Under the pieces are notes generated by a model, which saw nothing but the letters and a program-made list of their open reading frames with translations, ran no database searches and was not told where the DNA came from. A DNA stretch of 64,000 nt, taken from positions 56,564,986 through 56,628,985 of the forward strand of contig OW804097.1 of the NCBI GenBank assembly GCA_942159475.1, in the 5' to 3' direction. A program made the translations under genes and the position numbers. The DNA is from Sthenelais limicola (Eukaryota > Annelida > Polychaeta > Phyllodocida > Sigalionidae). Positions 34,432 through 46,905 of this stretch are shown here, piece by piece. Numbering within the stretch: the stretch's first letter is position 1; each line of letters starts with the position of its first letter.

Positions 34432-35171
34432 TTAAAGAGATAAACCACTGTTATACGCACTGCTGCAGACGGGAGTTAAAGGAACTAATGCATGAAAAAT
34501 ACGGATTGACAGTAATTTTTTCAAACTTTGTCTTGAGAAAGTACATGGTTGGAGGATAACAAAAAGCAAAAAAGAATGGATCTCAGCATATTTTTTTTCT
34601 TTCTAGAGACCAGCAAAGTTTAGTATTGAAGTATGTGGGAAAAATGGATATTTTCTCAGTTTTTCCAAGATTTCAGACAGACAAATAACATTTTTCAATT
34701 GAAATGTCTTCTAAACATAACCACTATAGATGTTTACCCTCATGTATGAAAGAACAGGGTATCAACATATTTTGAAATATATTATTTAGCATTGAAAATC
34801 TTCAATATTCCTGTTTTTAACTCACCGGGATGCAGATTCAGTTGAATAACTTTTTTAAAAGATCGGTGACCCCCATTTTTTCTTGCTTGAAAGGGTAAAG
34901 CAATATGTTAGCTATGTTTATAGAGATTTTTAGGAGAAAGTTATTTTCATTTTTTTTTATACTGAAAAAACGAAAAAATTGTCCTTTTCTCATAGACTTC
35001 TATAGTGAACAACCATAAATTTTGAGGCTCCCTAAAATGAAAACTAACCCGGTGACATATTGTTTTTATTGGCTTTTTGAATTCACATAACCTTGTTCTT
35101 TCACGAGGCAAAGTTTAAACAAAATGTTATTTTCAGTTTTTTCCCAGTTGAATTGTGGTTTATCTCTTTAA
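34432..35171. mobile_element. TTAA element with 17-bp perfect inverted ends (740 bp)
   Basis: TTAAAGAGATAAACCAC at 34432 is repeated exactly, inverted, at 35155-35171. TTAA at both extremes fits a piggyBac/Kolobok-type target duplication. The interior is AT-rich with many A and T runs and no open frame of note, so the copy is non-autonomous. Confidence 0.7.
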
Positions 35172-38100
35172 AATGTGATACATGTATTGAGTACATGAGC
35201 CCTAAGCAACCCAAAGAATGAACACATTCCTACACAGATCACAGGTGAAAACAAACCATCTGAAAAATATATTATTCTGAATCATTTTCTTGACACATCA
35301 CGTTACAAGTTATAGTAGAGGTGATTGTAAATTGTATTGTTCCCTTGGGAGAGATGCAGGATGCAGCTTAATGTACGGAATGACCAGTTGTTATGGCCAG
35401 CCCTGGAAGTAGATCATTAATAACTGCATAATTAGGTTATCTGTTTAAACCAGCCTATAACAAGGTTAATCCGGCTGCGGCGACATAAAGATAATCATTA
35501 CTCATGACATAATCAGAGCATGCGAATAGCAATCCTCCTACATGGAAAGATAAGAGCGCGGTATAAGCAGGACCAAGGAGCGACAGTCACAATGTATGTG
35601 GGTGAGGCCGAAGGGGAATTCAAGGGTATGGTACCCCCTATATTGCCCCAAAATCAAAAAAATAAAATGATAATATAAAAGAAAAATGAATAAGTAATAT
35701 AGAAAAATGGAAAAATAAAGGTCGAGAAGAATTTTAAAGGATGATATATAAAATATGTCCCAGAACTTATGAAATAATTGTATCTACTTGGGGATTTATT
35801 TAGGATATAGGTAAGAATTGTTTGCTATGGTACAAGAGAGGATGGATTAACATGTACATGTATGTCATTTTATTTCCATTTATCTATGCAGTTACATTGA
35901 ATTCTTAGGAAAAGGATTAAAATCCATTTGTGGTACAACACAGGTCTGCCATGATTCCCTATTGTGATAAAGAGTTTGTTTTGTTTTGATTCTCTCTATC
36001 CTGATGAATGTTAGTCCCTGGTTGTTCTTTCAATTCTCTAATACGAACTTACATTGTGTATTGATCTATTTATTTCTATATCTGAATGACAAACATTCAG
36101 CATTGAATATCAGTTCCATTTTTACAGTCTTCATTGCAATTTAAGTTCAGTGATGGCCATTTCTGAGCTTTTAAATTCAAATTTTATCGTTTTTTTTCTA
36201 ATGTTACTTCATATTTCTAATATCCAATAAGATGTAGATGTCTTTTCTAATTATTACCTATTTCGATATATCAGGAATTTGTATGTGTGATTCACACCAG
36301 ATTCATTTGTAATCAGTCACATATTCTGAGAGAGCGTAAACATGTATGCATTACAACGAATGAAAATGATAAAGACTGATCGGAAACCATATTGCAGACC
36401 CTCAGATGAATAAGTTTATTGTTTTAGTCTTCTGAATCTATGAAACCCTTCGGTACTAATCTAATGTTGATATTAATATTCACCATCTTCCTTACCCACC
36501 CACCCCCCTCCTCGCCACACACACCTACACACCCACACACTACTTGCTCCATCTAGAGCCATTCCATGCTATTTAGCCAATGTTGTTTATGGAAGGCTAT
36601 AGTTGCTTTAGTGTTCGGTCAAGGCCACATCTTGAATAATATTGTTATATTATCAGCAGAATCTCCTAAGTGAGTCAAAGAACATTAAGCCACTATGACC
36701 AATCTTTTGGAATGGTATTAGTTTCTCATGCAGACACAAACTGCATTGAAGTGATTTTATCCACACATTTTAGGTTGAAAACATACATTGCCTTACAGAT
36801 TTTTCTAAATAAGATTATCGATGAAATAAAAACATTGCTTTTTTAATATTTCATTGCATAAATCAGTGACACGTGTGGTGTAACAGGGCGGACATTGGGC
36901 CCGTTGCATAATAAATCCTTGCCTTACATATGTGATGTGTCACAGGAAAATGAGTCATAAGTCGCTAAACAATGATATTCTTCAAATATTTTTCCACAAG
37001 AACCCTTGCTCAGAATGCTTTCATTGTTTAGGTGTTTATCGCTGTTAGTAGCAGCATGAATACATCTCTCAAATTCCAAGACTGTGTATATGTATCTATG
37101 CATATATGTGAAGAGTACATCAAACTACTTCACTAGTATATTTAACTACTTTACTATAGTGAGAGAAACTTTGCCAAGAACATGTCAAGTAAGGCGTTCT
37201 TATGTAGCATGCCTCTCACATAAGGCAGAGGTCTTGGAGCTTTAAATTAAATTATAATCGGGATGATTTCTGTCCAGTGAGTCAGATGTTTCTACCAAGG
37301 GTCGTTACAACTAGTGTTGTTACATGGGACTACAATAAATAGGGTACAAGGTATAGTGGCAACAGGGTGCAAGGAATAGGGGGGGGGGGCGTGGACAGCT
37401 GGACCGTTCTGGTCAGCAGCTGCATTCTCCGCTAAGAAATACAGCAAAAATCGTACCAGGTCTATTCATTATTTGACATACCGGACTGAATGGTAGACCT
37501 GCTATGGCAGAGGTCACCTTCCTAATTTCTGGATGATGTAACTGATTGAATGAATGGACCAGAACAAAAATACGATATATATTCATTAATATGCTGTTAT
37601 ATGTTAATGCAAGAATTTGAAGTTAGATGCATGGGTTGAAATAGAAAGGAACAAAAGGTAGAAAATCTTGACCGTGAAGTTATTCATGTGGCAGTCTTCG
37701 GTATGACTGAAGTGACAGAGGCTATTGACTGACTGAGTGCAACTGACTGACTAGTAGAGTGTTGAAGTGACAGCTAAGCCATGGCTATCATTACTCCTCT
37801 CGTTCACCATGTACAGACAGCCATATCCATGGATGGATGGCAACGATTGCACATCATTATAAATGCATGAGGCAGCTGACGTTTGAAGGGCACACCTCTC
37901 CCGCTCTCGCCCTCCCTCTCTCTCTCTTACTCCCTCTCCTCCATTTATCATTAATTCTGTCTAGAATCATAAACTAACTTCATATAAGTTTTGAAGAACT
38001 TCAAGCAACTCATAGAATAGCATTTGATATATATTATGCTATAGAAGTGTATATTAGTGTGGGATAAACATGGTAAACATTCTCTGTACTGACATAAAAG

Positions 38101-38631
38101 CAAATAGTAAAGAATACATCAGAAGTTACGGAAATAGTGAACAAGTAACAGTATATTGTGTCACAGTAGAACAAATGTGGTGCTCGTAGTTCTCTACAGA
38201 AGGAAGAGTTTTAAATCTATTAATTATTTCTACTTCTCCCAGACTGTCGGATGTATGAATGATTAATGTCTCACTGAAATGTCATTGAGAAAAGTCAGGG
38301 AAATGTCAGACATCTAAAATATTATGGTAACAACTAAAGTTCGGGTCATCTAGTTTGGCTGCTACGTGGTTATAAATTTGATTATTGATTCATGTTATGA
38401 TATTGTAAAGGAATTCTGTTGGGTAACGAAATCTGAAAAGAATATATATATGTCCAACAAATTCAAATTAAATATATACGTTATGCACAGGTTTTGCATA
38501 AGCTGTGCACAAACGTTTTGACCACATTGTTATCAACTATATCAGATATATTTGAAATATCAGAACAAAAATAGATTAAAGATAACATTCATTTGAAGTC
38601 GAGCTTCAAGACCTGCATTACTTTTAACATG
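35172..38631. other. Non-coding
   Basis: No gene recognised. A GGGCCCGTTGCATAATAAATC fragment at about 36897 belongs to the GGGCCTGTTG MITE family, and TGTGATGTGTCACAGG at about 36939 to the 61.4-kb MITE family. A pyrimidine-rich strip lies at 37890-37942. GCTGCATTCTCCGCTAAG near 37418 is another TTAA MITE end. Confidence 0.35.
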
Positions 38632-38855
38632 GGGCCTGTTGTATAAACTAAGGCAAGGAACATAGTGTGTCATGAATTCCTACCCCCCCCCCCCCCTTCT
38701 TTGGTGAGTAGGAATAACAATTCGTTACACCATAGGTATCCTAACTTATAAATGCACCTCAACTGGGAATTTCACCAACGATGAAACTATTTTCCTTCCA
38801 ACAGGTGAAGGAAATCTCACAAACAGTTCCTTTCCTTAGCTTATACAACAGGCCC
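38632..38855. mobile_element. MITE, GGGCCTGTTG family, complete copy (224 bp)
   Basis: The left end GGGCCTGTTGTATAAACTAA then GGCAAGGAAC is answered almost perfectly by the inverted right end GTTCCTTTCC, TTAGCTTATACAACAGGCCC. The arms are about 30 bases. A C run sits inside at about 38683-38697. It encodes nothing. Confidence 0.75.
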
Positions 38856-41800
38856 ATTATAACAAAGTTAGTGGTATTACATAGAATGACCTTAAAAACT
38901 GTAGAAAAATCTTTTAAAAACACCTTTTTTGTGACTTACAACTCTTTATACTGTGACATATCACAAAAAATAACCCGAGTGTTTTTGTACAACTTCTCAA
39001 TAATAAAAAAATCTAAAATATTTATTTCCCTGTATCAATATAGACTCAATACACAGATCTATAAAGATGAATAGGAAATCATGTTGAGAGTTATCAACTG
39101 TCTAGGGGCATTGACAGCTATTTACCATATCTAATCAAGTAGCAGTCACTCATAGCTATTGACAGTCGGTAAAGACTAAACATTTGAGCTGTCATATTAA
39201 CCTGACATCTGTCACAATTCGTTTCTTTTACCTCGCCATAGTGTTCCGAGGTGCATTGATAATGTGGACAGGCCATGTTGGCGCGAAGCTCTCAATGTCT
39301 TTTACTTATTTCCGGAGGTCTTTTAATAATTGGACCAATTTAATTGCTAATCTTTAATACGCATGTTTGAACGTTATACTATTTGTCATTTTTAATTAAT
39401 ATAAATCTTCATTTTATTTCATATCTATTTTCATTTTTATATCCATGCATTGTGTCTATATTTATTTTGCTTTCTTTCTGTTTCATTTACTTTTACAGGG
39501 CAGGCAGAGTCTGGCAGAGTCTGAATAACTAGTTAATGGTGGAACCACAAAACGTTACGAAGCATGTAAGAACGTCTGACGGGGAATTGAAACCTCGCAA
39601 TATGCAGGAGATCCCTTTCGATCGGCAGCGAAAGTATGCAATAAAATGTTTTCAAATTCAAAGTTCAAAAACTCTGGGAAAGCCCCTGTAGTGCCCCTTC
39701 TACTATAGGATTAATGACGGACATTGAGGGGCTGCTGGAAAGGACCATGGGTAGCATCCATATTCTCTTACAATATTGTAATCATATAGTTACGCCATAA
39801 GAACGTAATGGTACAATTGTTGGCGTGCTACATTGTTTGCTAACTGGACATATTTATCAATGTACACAAATAAGTTTCTACAACAATTAAGGGGGTGCTC
39901 GGGAACGCCTTCTGACTGCCAGACTATACTTATCTAGTTCCCCCACTCGACAAATAGCTCGCATGTAGACCTGCCTACAATTTAGCATTTAGCATTTACC
40001 AATTATCAATTTACCATTCTTGTGTATGTGTCATGTCATTCAGTAGGTCTGATGTGGGGCAGGTGACTTGGATGCAGACCATACATTTGATAACACGAAA
40101 TTGTGAGGATATTCCCTATTGGAAAAATAAAAGTTGTGTTTTCCAGTGCCCAATTCTTCCATTAATATTCTTGACATCCTGATTAGAAAGTTGACAGGCC
40201 TGAGAGATTAGACATTTCTTGTTATGCTGAAGGCAGTTGAGGGTGGAGATAATAAACAAACCTGCTTGTTTCACGCAATAATTCTATGATGCGACACTTG
40301 TCAAAGTTCTTGGACCAATCGTTTTAGAATCTCCTATTGGTAAAAGATAGGCATGTCCATTTCAGTAGATCCTGATACAGATATATCTAAAAACCCTTAT
40401 TCAAATGGGGGTGAAAGTCATATAATTATTTTGTTGGCTGCATCTTGAAGCAGGATTTCATTTGATTTAACTATTTTAATCAACTTATATTACGGATCCT
40501 CTGAAGAATAGTTAACTGTGGGTGGGGCCATAATCAGGACATGAAGCTAATTTAACAATAAAACAACAACAGACTTGACCCCTGGTATTCATTGAGACAA
40601 TTATATCTCCCTATAATAATATCATGAATAGACGAATAAGTTCATCAATGATTGTTGTCCTGAACACAGTAAAGTTCAATATAATGTAAACCTTGCCTCT
40701 GGCAATCGTGCAATCATGTAATGGTAGACACAGCACTCTGGAAATTATATTACTGCTGTATTCATAACTATCGACTTTTGATTTATAGGTGTTGGTCACG
40801 ATGATGTCTTTTCTTACCTGCGAGGATAAGGTTGAGTTGCTGTCACTTGCATACTCATTAAAGGCTATGGAATTTCCGTTTGTTAGGTTTTACTAAGTGA
40901 CAGTCCTACTGAACTAATGCACTTTTTAATAGTAAGACCCGACGTTGAATGTGTAGCCCAGTTTCGATCTGATTTTAAAAAAGATATGTTTAAGGCCAAT
41001 ACAATATTTAGAATATATATATATAGAAAAAAACGCATTATACACAACAAGGGCCGCCTCTAATTAAGAGATAACATACATCCGTACACTCTGGGTCACA
41101 TGACACCTTTCCAGCACACAAATTACATAATTACATAAGCAAAAGGACAGTATTCATCATGTTATAATCCTCTCCTCTCCTCTCCGAACCTGCTACGGTT
41201 GACTGTTGGGAAAGGTTGACTGATGACTAGGAAAAGGCTAGTTGACAAGTGGGACGGACTAGTGACACCGGGAAAGACTGGATTCAAATTGTGCAGTTGC
41301 CGGTGGGCTCTGCAGGCATGAAACACGGTCCAGAACACCCATAGGGCTGCACAGGTGGTTACGTTGTGGAATGCAGTCAGGAAATGGATGTGAGACAGAA
41401 TAGGAGACAAGCCTGGACACACACCATAGCGCTTATAGCCTATACCATAACTTCGAAGGAATGGCATTGCCTTGAAAGATAACATATCTGGAATGGCCTT
41501 GACTGTAGATGGAAGGGGGTTCACTTATGGCGCAGCTCCTCGAAACAAACAGTCACTAAGTGGAGCCTGATCAGCTCTTTTGGGGCACCTCTTGAACAAC
41601 ACCAGGTACAGTCTAAACCCCAAAACCTGGCAAGAGGAAGACTGCTGATGAAGCAGACAAGGCAACGAGAAGCATGCTCAGCATGTATTACAATAATATA
41701 CAGAGTATCTATATTTATATGTATTATCTGTAGCATACATGTATGCTATAGATAATACAGTACAGTCCCATCCCCCTCTGATCTCCCTCTGCTAAATCTA

Positions 41801-42290
41801 AAAGAATATGCATACCCTTATAATTTGTAGGACATTCATTGTGAGCAATTAGAAGTAAATAGTACCATTCATCTGCTCATAAATGCATTATATTGAAAAA
41901 ATAGAACTTAACAGTACATTATGTATTGTAAAAAAATAGATGGTTCTTGGAATAACAATGGCCAGTACTTGCATTGTAAGGCTATGAAGTAGTATAAGCC
42001 AAGTGTACCGCAGCTTGATTCTGTTGCTTTAAACCCTGGTCTTTGCTTTGGTTATACCAAGGGTGAGGAAGGACTAACGGGTACTATACCCAGCTCTATG
42101 CAATTATCACTGGCAGGTCTCTGATGTGCTTACTGCCACAGTCAAGCCAAATGCTTGAGTAGCATCTGCATGCACTGATTAGGAGGTAAAATAACAACTT
42201 TGGCCAAGGCACAGAGTGGCACCAACGGGGAACTCTCACATGTCTTCATGTACTAAGGTAGAGTACTGTACCTCCCCGACTACATACTAA
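38856..42290. other. Non-coding, mixed
   Basis: No firm gene. At about 39496 TTACTTTTACAG resembles a splice acceptor, and an AATAAA lies at about 39640, so a terminal exon on the + strand cannot be excluded, but no protein domain is visible. A minus-strand open frame of 120 codons at 41162-41524 has no recognised domain. Confidence 0.25.
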
Positions 42291-42314
42291 TTTTTTTTTT
42301 TTTTTTTTTTTTTA
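42291..42314 (-). repeat. Poly-T run of about 24 bases
   Basis: Long T run, or a poly-A tail if read on the minus strand. It may end a separate retroposed sequence lying between it and the LINE end at about 42597. No body was identified. Confidence 0.6.
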
Positions 42315-42596
42315 TTTTATTGGTAGTACAGATACATCCATACATAATAGTCACAATCTAAACCATCAATTCGTTCTGTATATTTATTTCCCAAGAATCG
42401 ATATAGAACTCCATATTCGAGCCCAAGGTAAGAGATTTTCGATTCTTTTTTTTTATTTTGTTATTTCAAACTGAAAAAGTATTATTCGGTAAAAATTAAA
42501 CCCGTTTGTGTAACTAAGTATATTAATAATTTTTATCTCATACAAAAATGTTATACGTCACCATGTTGTTTTTATCACCTGTGTGATTCAGTTGAT

Positions 42597-45500
42597 ATTC
42601 AATTCAATTCAATTCAATTCAAAGCATTTTTTATTTATACGAGAGGTGTACAAAAAGGAGACCCGTATCTGAAAGGTAACTTCCAGGTCTTCCAGCGGGT
42701 TCCTGACTAGTTGCTACCAGAAAAAATTTTAAATTTACATTAATATGTCCAAAATAAACTTTAGGGCTAAAGTCTAATATCTAATCTAGGAGTATTTAGT
42801 TGAAGCTAAAGTGAGAAGTAGTTCATAGCCATTGAGACAGAGACAATAAACTTCATCTAGCTAACAGATAATACAATCTATCTAAAGCAGTTTAATAGAT
42901 TCATCAGTAGTAGAGACGAATAAAAATAAGGTATAGCAGTAGGATCAGTAATAATGGTAGGTCCAGACCAAGCAGCACAAAACACTCATGAAAATACACA
43001 CATACAAAGAAGCCACAGTATAGCGTGGTCTACAACACATCAATTTCACTTAAATATATATCAATAATTTTGATGAATGATTTTCGGTCCTGTACCTGGT
43101 GAGCAGCAGTTTCAAGGGAGTTCCAGTATTTGGCTGATTTATAAGTAAATGAGTTTAAAGTTTTTTTGAATTTTGGTTGTAATAATTTTAAATTTCTCCT
43201 GCCTTTAACATGACTTCTAGTTGATAGTATTCTATTATCTAAATGGTTTTCATCATTAGCCATGAAGTGGCTTAAATTTATTATATGTTTTTGTCTTCTT
43301 TTATCTAGATGTAACAAATTTAGATCCAAGTGTTCTTGATCTACGTTAGATCGTTTTGCTTTTCCAAAAATAATACGAAGTGCCGAATTTTGTAAAGACT
43401 GGAGCTTACCAAGTAATATTTTTGGTCCAGAGTCATACAGATAGTCACCAAAATCAAAATGCGGAAGAATAGTCATTTTATACAGATCTTTTTTACTCTT
43501 CTCTGTCAGACAGTGTCTTACTTTATACAATAAACGTAGTTTTGTATTTACTTTGGTTCTGATGTTGTTTATATGTTCTTTGAAGGAGAGGTTTGTATCC
43601 ATTATTAGTCCAAGATATTTGTATTCATTCACTGATTGCAGGTTGTTACTCCCCAGTTTCAAATTTCCTATCTCTGTTTTTATTTTTCTGTTTAAAATCG
43701 AGAAATGCATCACATTACTTTTTGAAGCGTTTATAGATATTTTATTTAATCTACACCAAACATCAATCCTGTCGAGGTCGTGTTGGAGGTTCTTGTTTAC
43801 TATTGAAATATCCCCATCATGGTAGTACAAAATAGTGTCGTCTGCATAGTGCTGTACTGTACATTTTTCCACCACCATGTTTAGGTCATTAATGTAAATA
43901 GAGAATAAGACTGGACCCAGGATTGTACCTTGTGGTACACCATATGTAATTATGCCGTCAATTGATTCCAAATTATTGACTTTTACCATTTGTTTACGGT
44001 TGGTTAGGTAGTTTCTAAACCATATTAATTCAGTGTTGGTAATACCATATTGTTGTAATTTCAGCAATAGCCTATCATGGTTCACAGTGTCAAAAGCTTT
44101 TTTGAAGTCTAAGAAGACTGTGCCATTTAAAGATTTATCATTTAGACTTTGATATACTTCATTCATAAAGTCAATGTGAGCATGTTGAACTGATCTCTCT
44201 TTTCTGAATCCATATTGTTTATCATAGAACAGATCATTTTCTTCAAAATAGGTTGAAAGTTGTTGTTGAACAATTTTTTCTAGAATTTTAGCCACTAGGT
44301 TAATACTTGAAATTGGTCTATAGTTATTAGTGTCATTCCTTGCCCCTGTTTTAAAAAGGGGGGTTACATTTGATTTTTTAAAAATGTCTGGTATATCACC
44401 ATTTTTCAATGACAGGTTAACTAAGTAACACATCTGTAAAGAAAGAGCTTTTAGACATGATTTAAGAATGGACGTTGGTAGATCTGAGAATCCTGAGGAC
44501 TTGTTATTTTTAAATCCAGAAACAATTTTCCTTAAGTTCTCGGGAGTTACCTCCGTAAACTTGAAACATATACCTTCATGCATTTCTTGTATCCTCATGA
44601 AAACTTTTTCATCATTCATATTTTTAATGACAAGATCAGTATTGGGTGGATCTTTAATTTTTGCTGCAAGGCCCGGACCAACATTTAGAAAGAAAGAATT
44701 AAATTCAGAGGCTACCTGAGATGATTCCACGCTCGTACCTTCTTTTTCGAGATCAATTTTGTTATTTACGGATATTTTTCCTGGATTTATTAGTGGTTTC
44801 AAAATTTCCCAGAATTTTTTTGGGTTTGCTTCATTAATTTGTAGCTGTTCCTTAATAAATTTGGCTTTAGCTTTTTTACATTTATAATTAGCCTCATTTC
44901 TCATTAGTTTTGCCTGAGTTAGAATATCGTGGTTGTCATCCCTCCTAGCCTTACTGAACAGATAATCCCTCCTGTTCATTAAAGTAATTAGTTCTTCAGT
45001 TGCCCATTTCGGTTTTCTTTTTACCTCTTTAAACTCCTGAAGGGGGCACATCCTATCCAGGAAATGTGTTATTTTACCATGTATAATTTTCCAACATTCT
45101 GACACGTCAGTTTGATTGAAATACAATTCCCAGTCTGAGTCCACTAATATTTGATTCAAAATTTTTTGGTCCAGGGACTTTTTATTTCTTGCCCAAAAAG
45201 TTCTAGTGTCATTCCTATTTCTTTGTTTTTTCCTTATTGCAAAGATGGGGAAGTGATCTGAAATGTTAATATCAATGATCCCAGCTGAATTTAGAATATT
45301 TGAGTTTGAGTATATGTGGTCTATAATAGTGTTAGATCTTAAAGTTGATCTTGTTGGCTCACTAATATATTGAGTTAATTGAAACCTATGTACCATATCC
45401 CTGTAGTTTGATGAGATTGCAGATTTGGCATTTTTGAGTATATTTATATCCATATTCAGATCTCCTAAGATTATGATTTCCTTCTCAGTATCTAGTGATT

Positions 45501-46000
45501 GAAGTATTTCACTCATGGTGTCAATGAAATTCTGCAGGACGCCACTGGGTGGACGATAAGTATTTAACAGTATTATTTCTTTGGAATATTTGTTTTTGAT
45601 TAGAAGTATTTGAACTTCAATATCTTCATTTGACCTATTCAATTTACAGTAACTGTCTTGATCTGTGATGTGGTTCACATGTGAATAAATACACAACCCA
45701 CCACCTCTTTTTTTCCTCTTTCTATCCTGTCGAAATAGATTATATTTACTAATTGTAACTTGGTTATCATGAGTGTTATTATTTAGCCATGTCTCTGACA
45801 GGCAGAGAAAATCAACTGACTCATCCGACATTAATATTTGGATTTGTTCATAGTTTGGAAGGATGCTTCTGATATTCCATGCAACGAAATTAACCCCCTT
45901 CAGGGCTTTTAATTCTTTAAAATTGGACAAACGAACATTCTGGGCCTTTATGTCTACCATTCACCCACTATACAATTATATGAGTGTGGTAAATGACTTC
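42597..46000 (-). mobile_element. LINE with intact ORF2 (CR1/L2/Jockey group)
   Basis: A minus-strand non-LTR retrotransposon: ORF2 at 45960-43030, then about 400 bases of 3' UTR ending ATAAATAAAAAATGC and a tail of five GAATT-type 5-bp repeats (42597-42622). Such short tandem tails replace poly-A in CR1/L2-like LINEs. No ORF1 was found upstream of 45960, so the copy is either 5'-truncated near 46.0 kb or has an unrecognised leader up to about 46.7 kb. The target duplication was not resolved. Confidence 0.88.
43030..45960 (-). CDS. LINE ORF2 polyprotein: APE endonuclease plus reverse transcriptase
   Basis: An unbroken frame of 976 residues from ATG at 45960. Residues about 24-245 are an APE endonuclease with N29 (WNIRS), E56 (SETW), Y135 (NTYRPP), D167 and N169 (GDLNMD), D214 (IIDHIYS) and D235-H236 (SDHFP). 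A basic linker with NPKKFWEIL (379-387) follows. The RT runs from about 480 to 730: YRPISSINLVAKILE, QYGFRKERS, D618 in FLDFKKAF, GVPQGTILGP and YADD at 705-708, so all three catalytic aspartates are present. The C-terminal part (about 770-976) carries YKYLGLIMD, LPHFDFGDYLY and SAKYWNSL. The protein nicks target DNA and copies the element RNA there. No stop or frameshift is seen, so this may be a recent copy capable of ORF2 function. Confidence 0.95.
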   Translation of the reverse strand: MVDIKAQNVRLSNFKELKALKGVNFVAWNIRSILPNYEQIQILMSDESVDFLCLSETWLNNNTHDNQVTISKYNLFRQDRKRKKRGGGLCIYSHVNHITDQDSYCKLNRSNEDIEVQILLIKNKYSKEIILLNTYRPPSGVLQNFIDTMSEILQSLDTEKEIIILGDLNMDINILKNAKSAISSNYRDMVHRFQLTQYISEPTRSTLRSNTIIDHIYSNSNILNSAGIIDINISDHFPIFAIRKKQRNRNDTRTFWARNKKSLDQKILNQILVDSDWELYFNQTDVSECWKIIHGKITHFLDRMCPLQEFKEVKRKPKWATEELITLMNRRDYLFSKARRDDNHDILTQAKLMRNEANYKCKKAKAKFIKEQLQINEANPKKFWEILKPLINPGKISVNNKIDLEKEGTSVESSQVASEFNSFFLNVGPGLAAKIKDPPNTDLVIKNMNDEKVFMRIQEMHEGICFKFTEVTPENLRKIVSGFKNNKSSGFSDLPTSILKSCLKALSLQMCYLVNLSLKNGDIPDIFKKSNVTPLFKTGARNDTNNYRPISSINLVAKILEKIVQQQLSTYFEENDLFYDKQYGFRKERSVQHAHIDFMNEVYQSLNDKSLNGTVFLDFKKAFDTVNHDRLLLKLQQYGITNTELIWFRNYLTNRKQMVKVNNLESIDGIITYGVPQGTILGPVLFSIYINDLNMVVEKCTVQHYADDTILYYHDGDISIVNKNLQHDLDRIDVWCRLNKISINASKSNVMHFSILNRKIKTEIGNLKLGSNNLQSVNEYKYLGLIMDTNLSFKEHINNIRTKVNTKLRLLYKVRHCLTEKSKKDLYKMTILPHFDFGDYLYDSGPKILLGKLQSLQNSALRIIFGKAKRSNVDQEHLDLNLLHLDKRRQKHIINLSHFMANDENHLDNRILSTRSHVKGRRNLKLLQPKFKKTLNSFTYKSAKYWNSLETAAHQVQDRKSFIKIIDIYLSEIDVL

Positions 46001-46740
46001 AAATGCAATAAAAGGATGATGTGCGACTATAAGTGACTAAGCGATTAGTTGTAGATGTACTAATACAGATCTAGGACGGATTGAGCACCAGGTTGTAGCA
46101 CCAGGGATCGCCTTTAAGTCAAAAGATTAATAGTTTAACTTCTGGAGATTGACAGACAGGAAATATACAGGAGATATACAGCACGGAGAGCATACAATTT
46201 TTTGATACCCCAGATACTCATTATTTACAATTGGTACCATACATATGTTTTGATGTTAAGGTTAGAGAAACAAATAGATAAGTAACATTGAAATATCCAA
46301 GGATCATCATTGTAAATCCTTACAGTAAGTATGCATTAAGTCCCTACTATGTTTTTAAAGGGGCTCCTTAGATAACAGACGGACACAAGCCCAGCATGTA
46401 CATATATATACAATGTGCGGAAATAGATCCAAGTAGAAAGTAAAAAAGTAATAATCAGATCACATCAGATTAGACAAACCAGGTGATATACTCTATTATA
46501 AGGTTAGATCAGAACACTCAAATCGTTCATTCAGTCCCATTCCCAGGTGTCAGGCTAGAAATGGCATGCATGTACATATATAATTATGGTTTATAAATTT
46601 GATTAAAATTCATCCAAGATACAAACCCACCTTATTTCTCACAATATGGCACGAATTGGCTACTTGGTGTCCCAGTGATCAGTTGCCCTTTGTATTTATC
46701 AAAATCTATGAAACATCCCTTAAATAATTATAAGATAGAA
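46001..46740. other. Flank or leader of the intact LINE
   Basis: No ORF in the LINE direction. It may hold the 5' UTR of the LINE or host sequence; the junction could not be set. Confidence 0.35.
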
Positions 46741-46898
46741 TATAATGAGACTCGTGTCTAGGAGACTGTATACGATGGTCACGAGTTTTTACTGATGTGA
46801 CGATCTCTCGAGAGGCCACCAGGCCTCGAGAGAGATCGTCACATCAGTAAAAACGAGTGGCCATCGTATACAGACTCCTAGACACAAGTCGAGTTATA
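46741..46898. repeat. Long palindrome, arms about 77 bp
   Basis: The left arm 46741-46817 and right arm 46822-46898 are near-perfect inverted copies (about 90% by eye) around a 4-base centre, with TCTCGAGAGGCC against GGCCTCGAGAGA next to the centre and CTCGTGTCTAGGAG-like sequence outward. Such an arm length would form a cruciform or a long RNA hairpin. Likely a foldback transposon. Confidence 0.8.
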
Positions 46899-46905
46899 TT
46901 ATATT

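Noticed and set aside
39496..39650. Terminal exon with TTACTTTTACAG and AATAAA
   Set aside because: No protein domain or continuing frame; the signals are common in AT-rich DNA.
41162..41524. 120-codon minus-strand open frame
   Set aside because: No recognisable domain, no splice context, and composition-driven residues.
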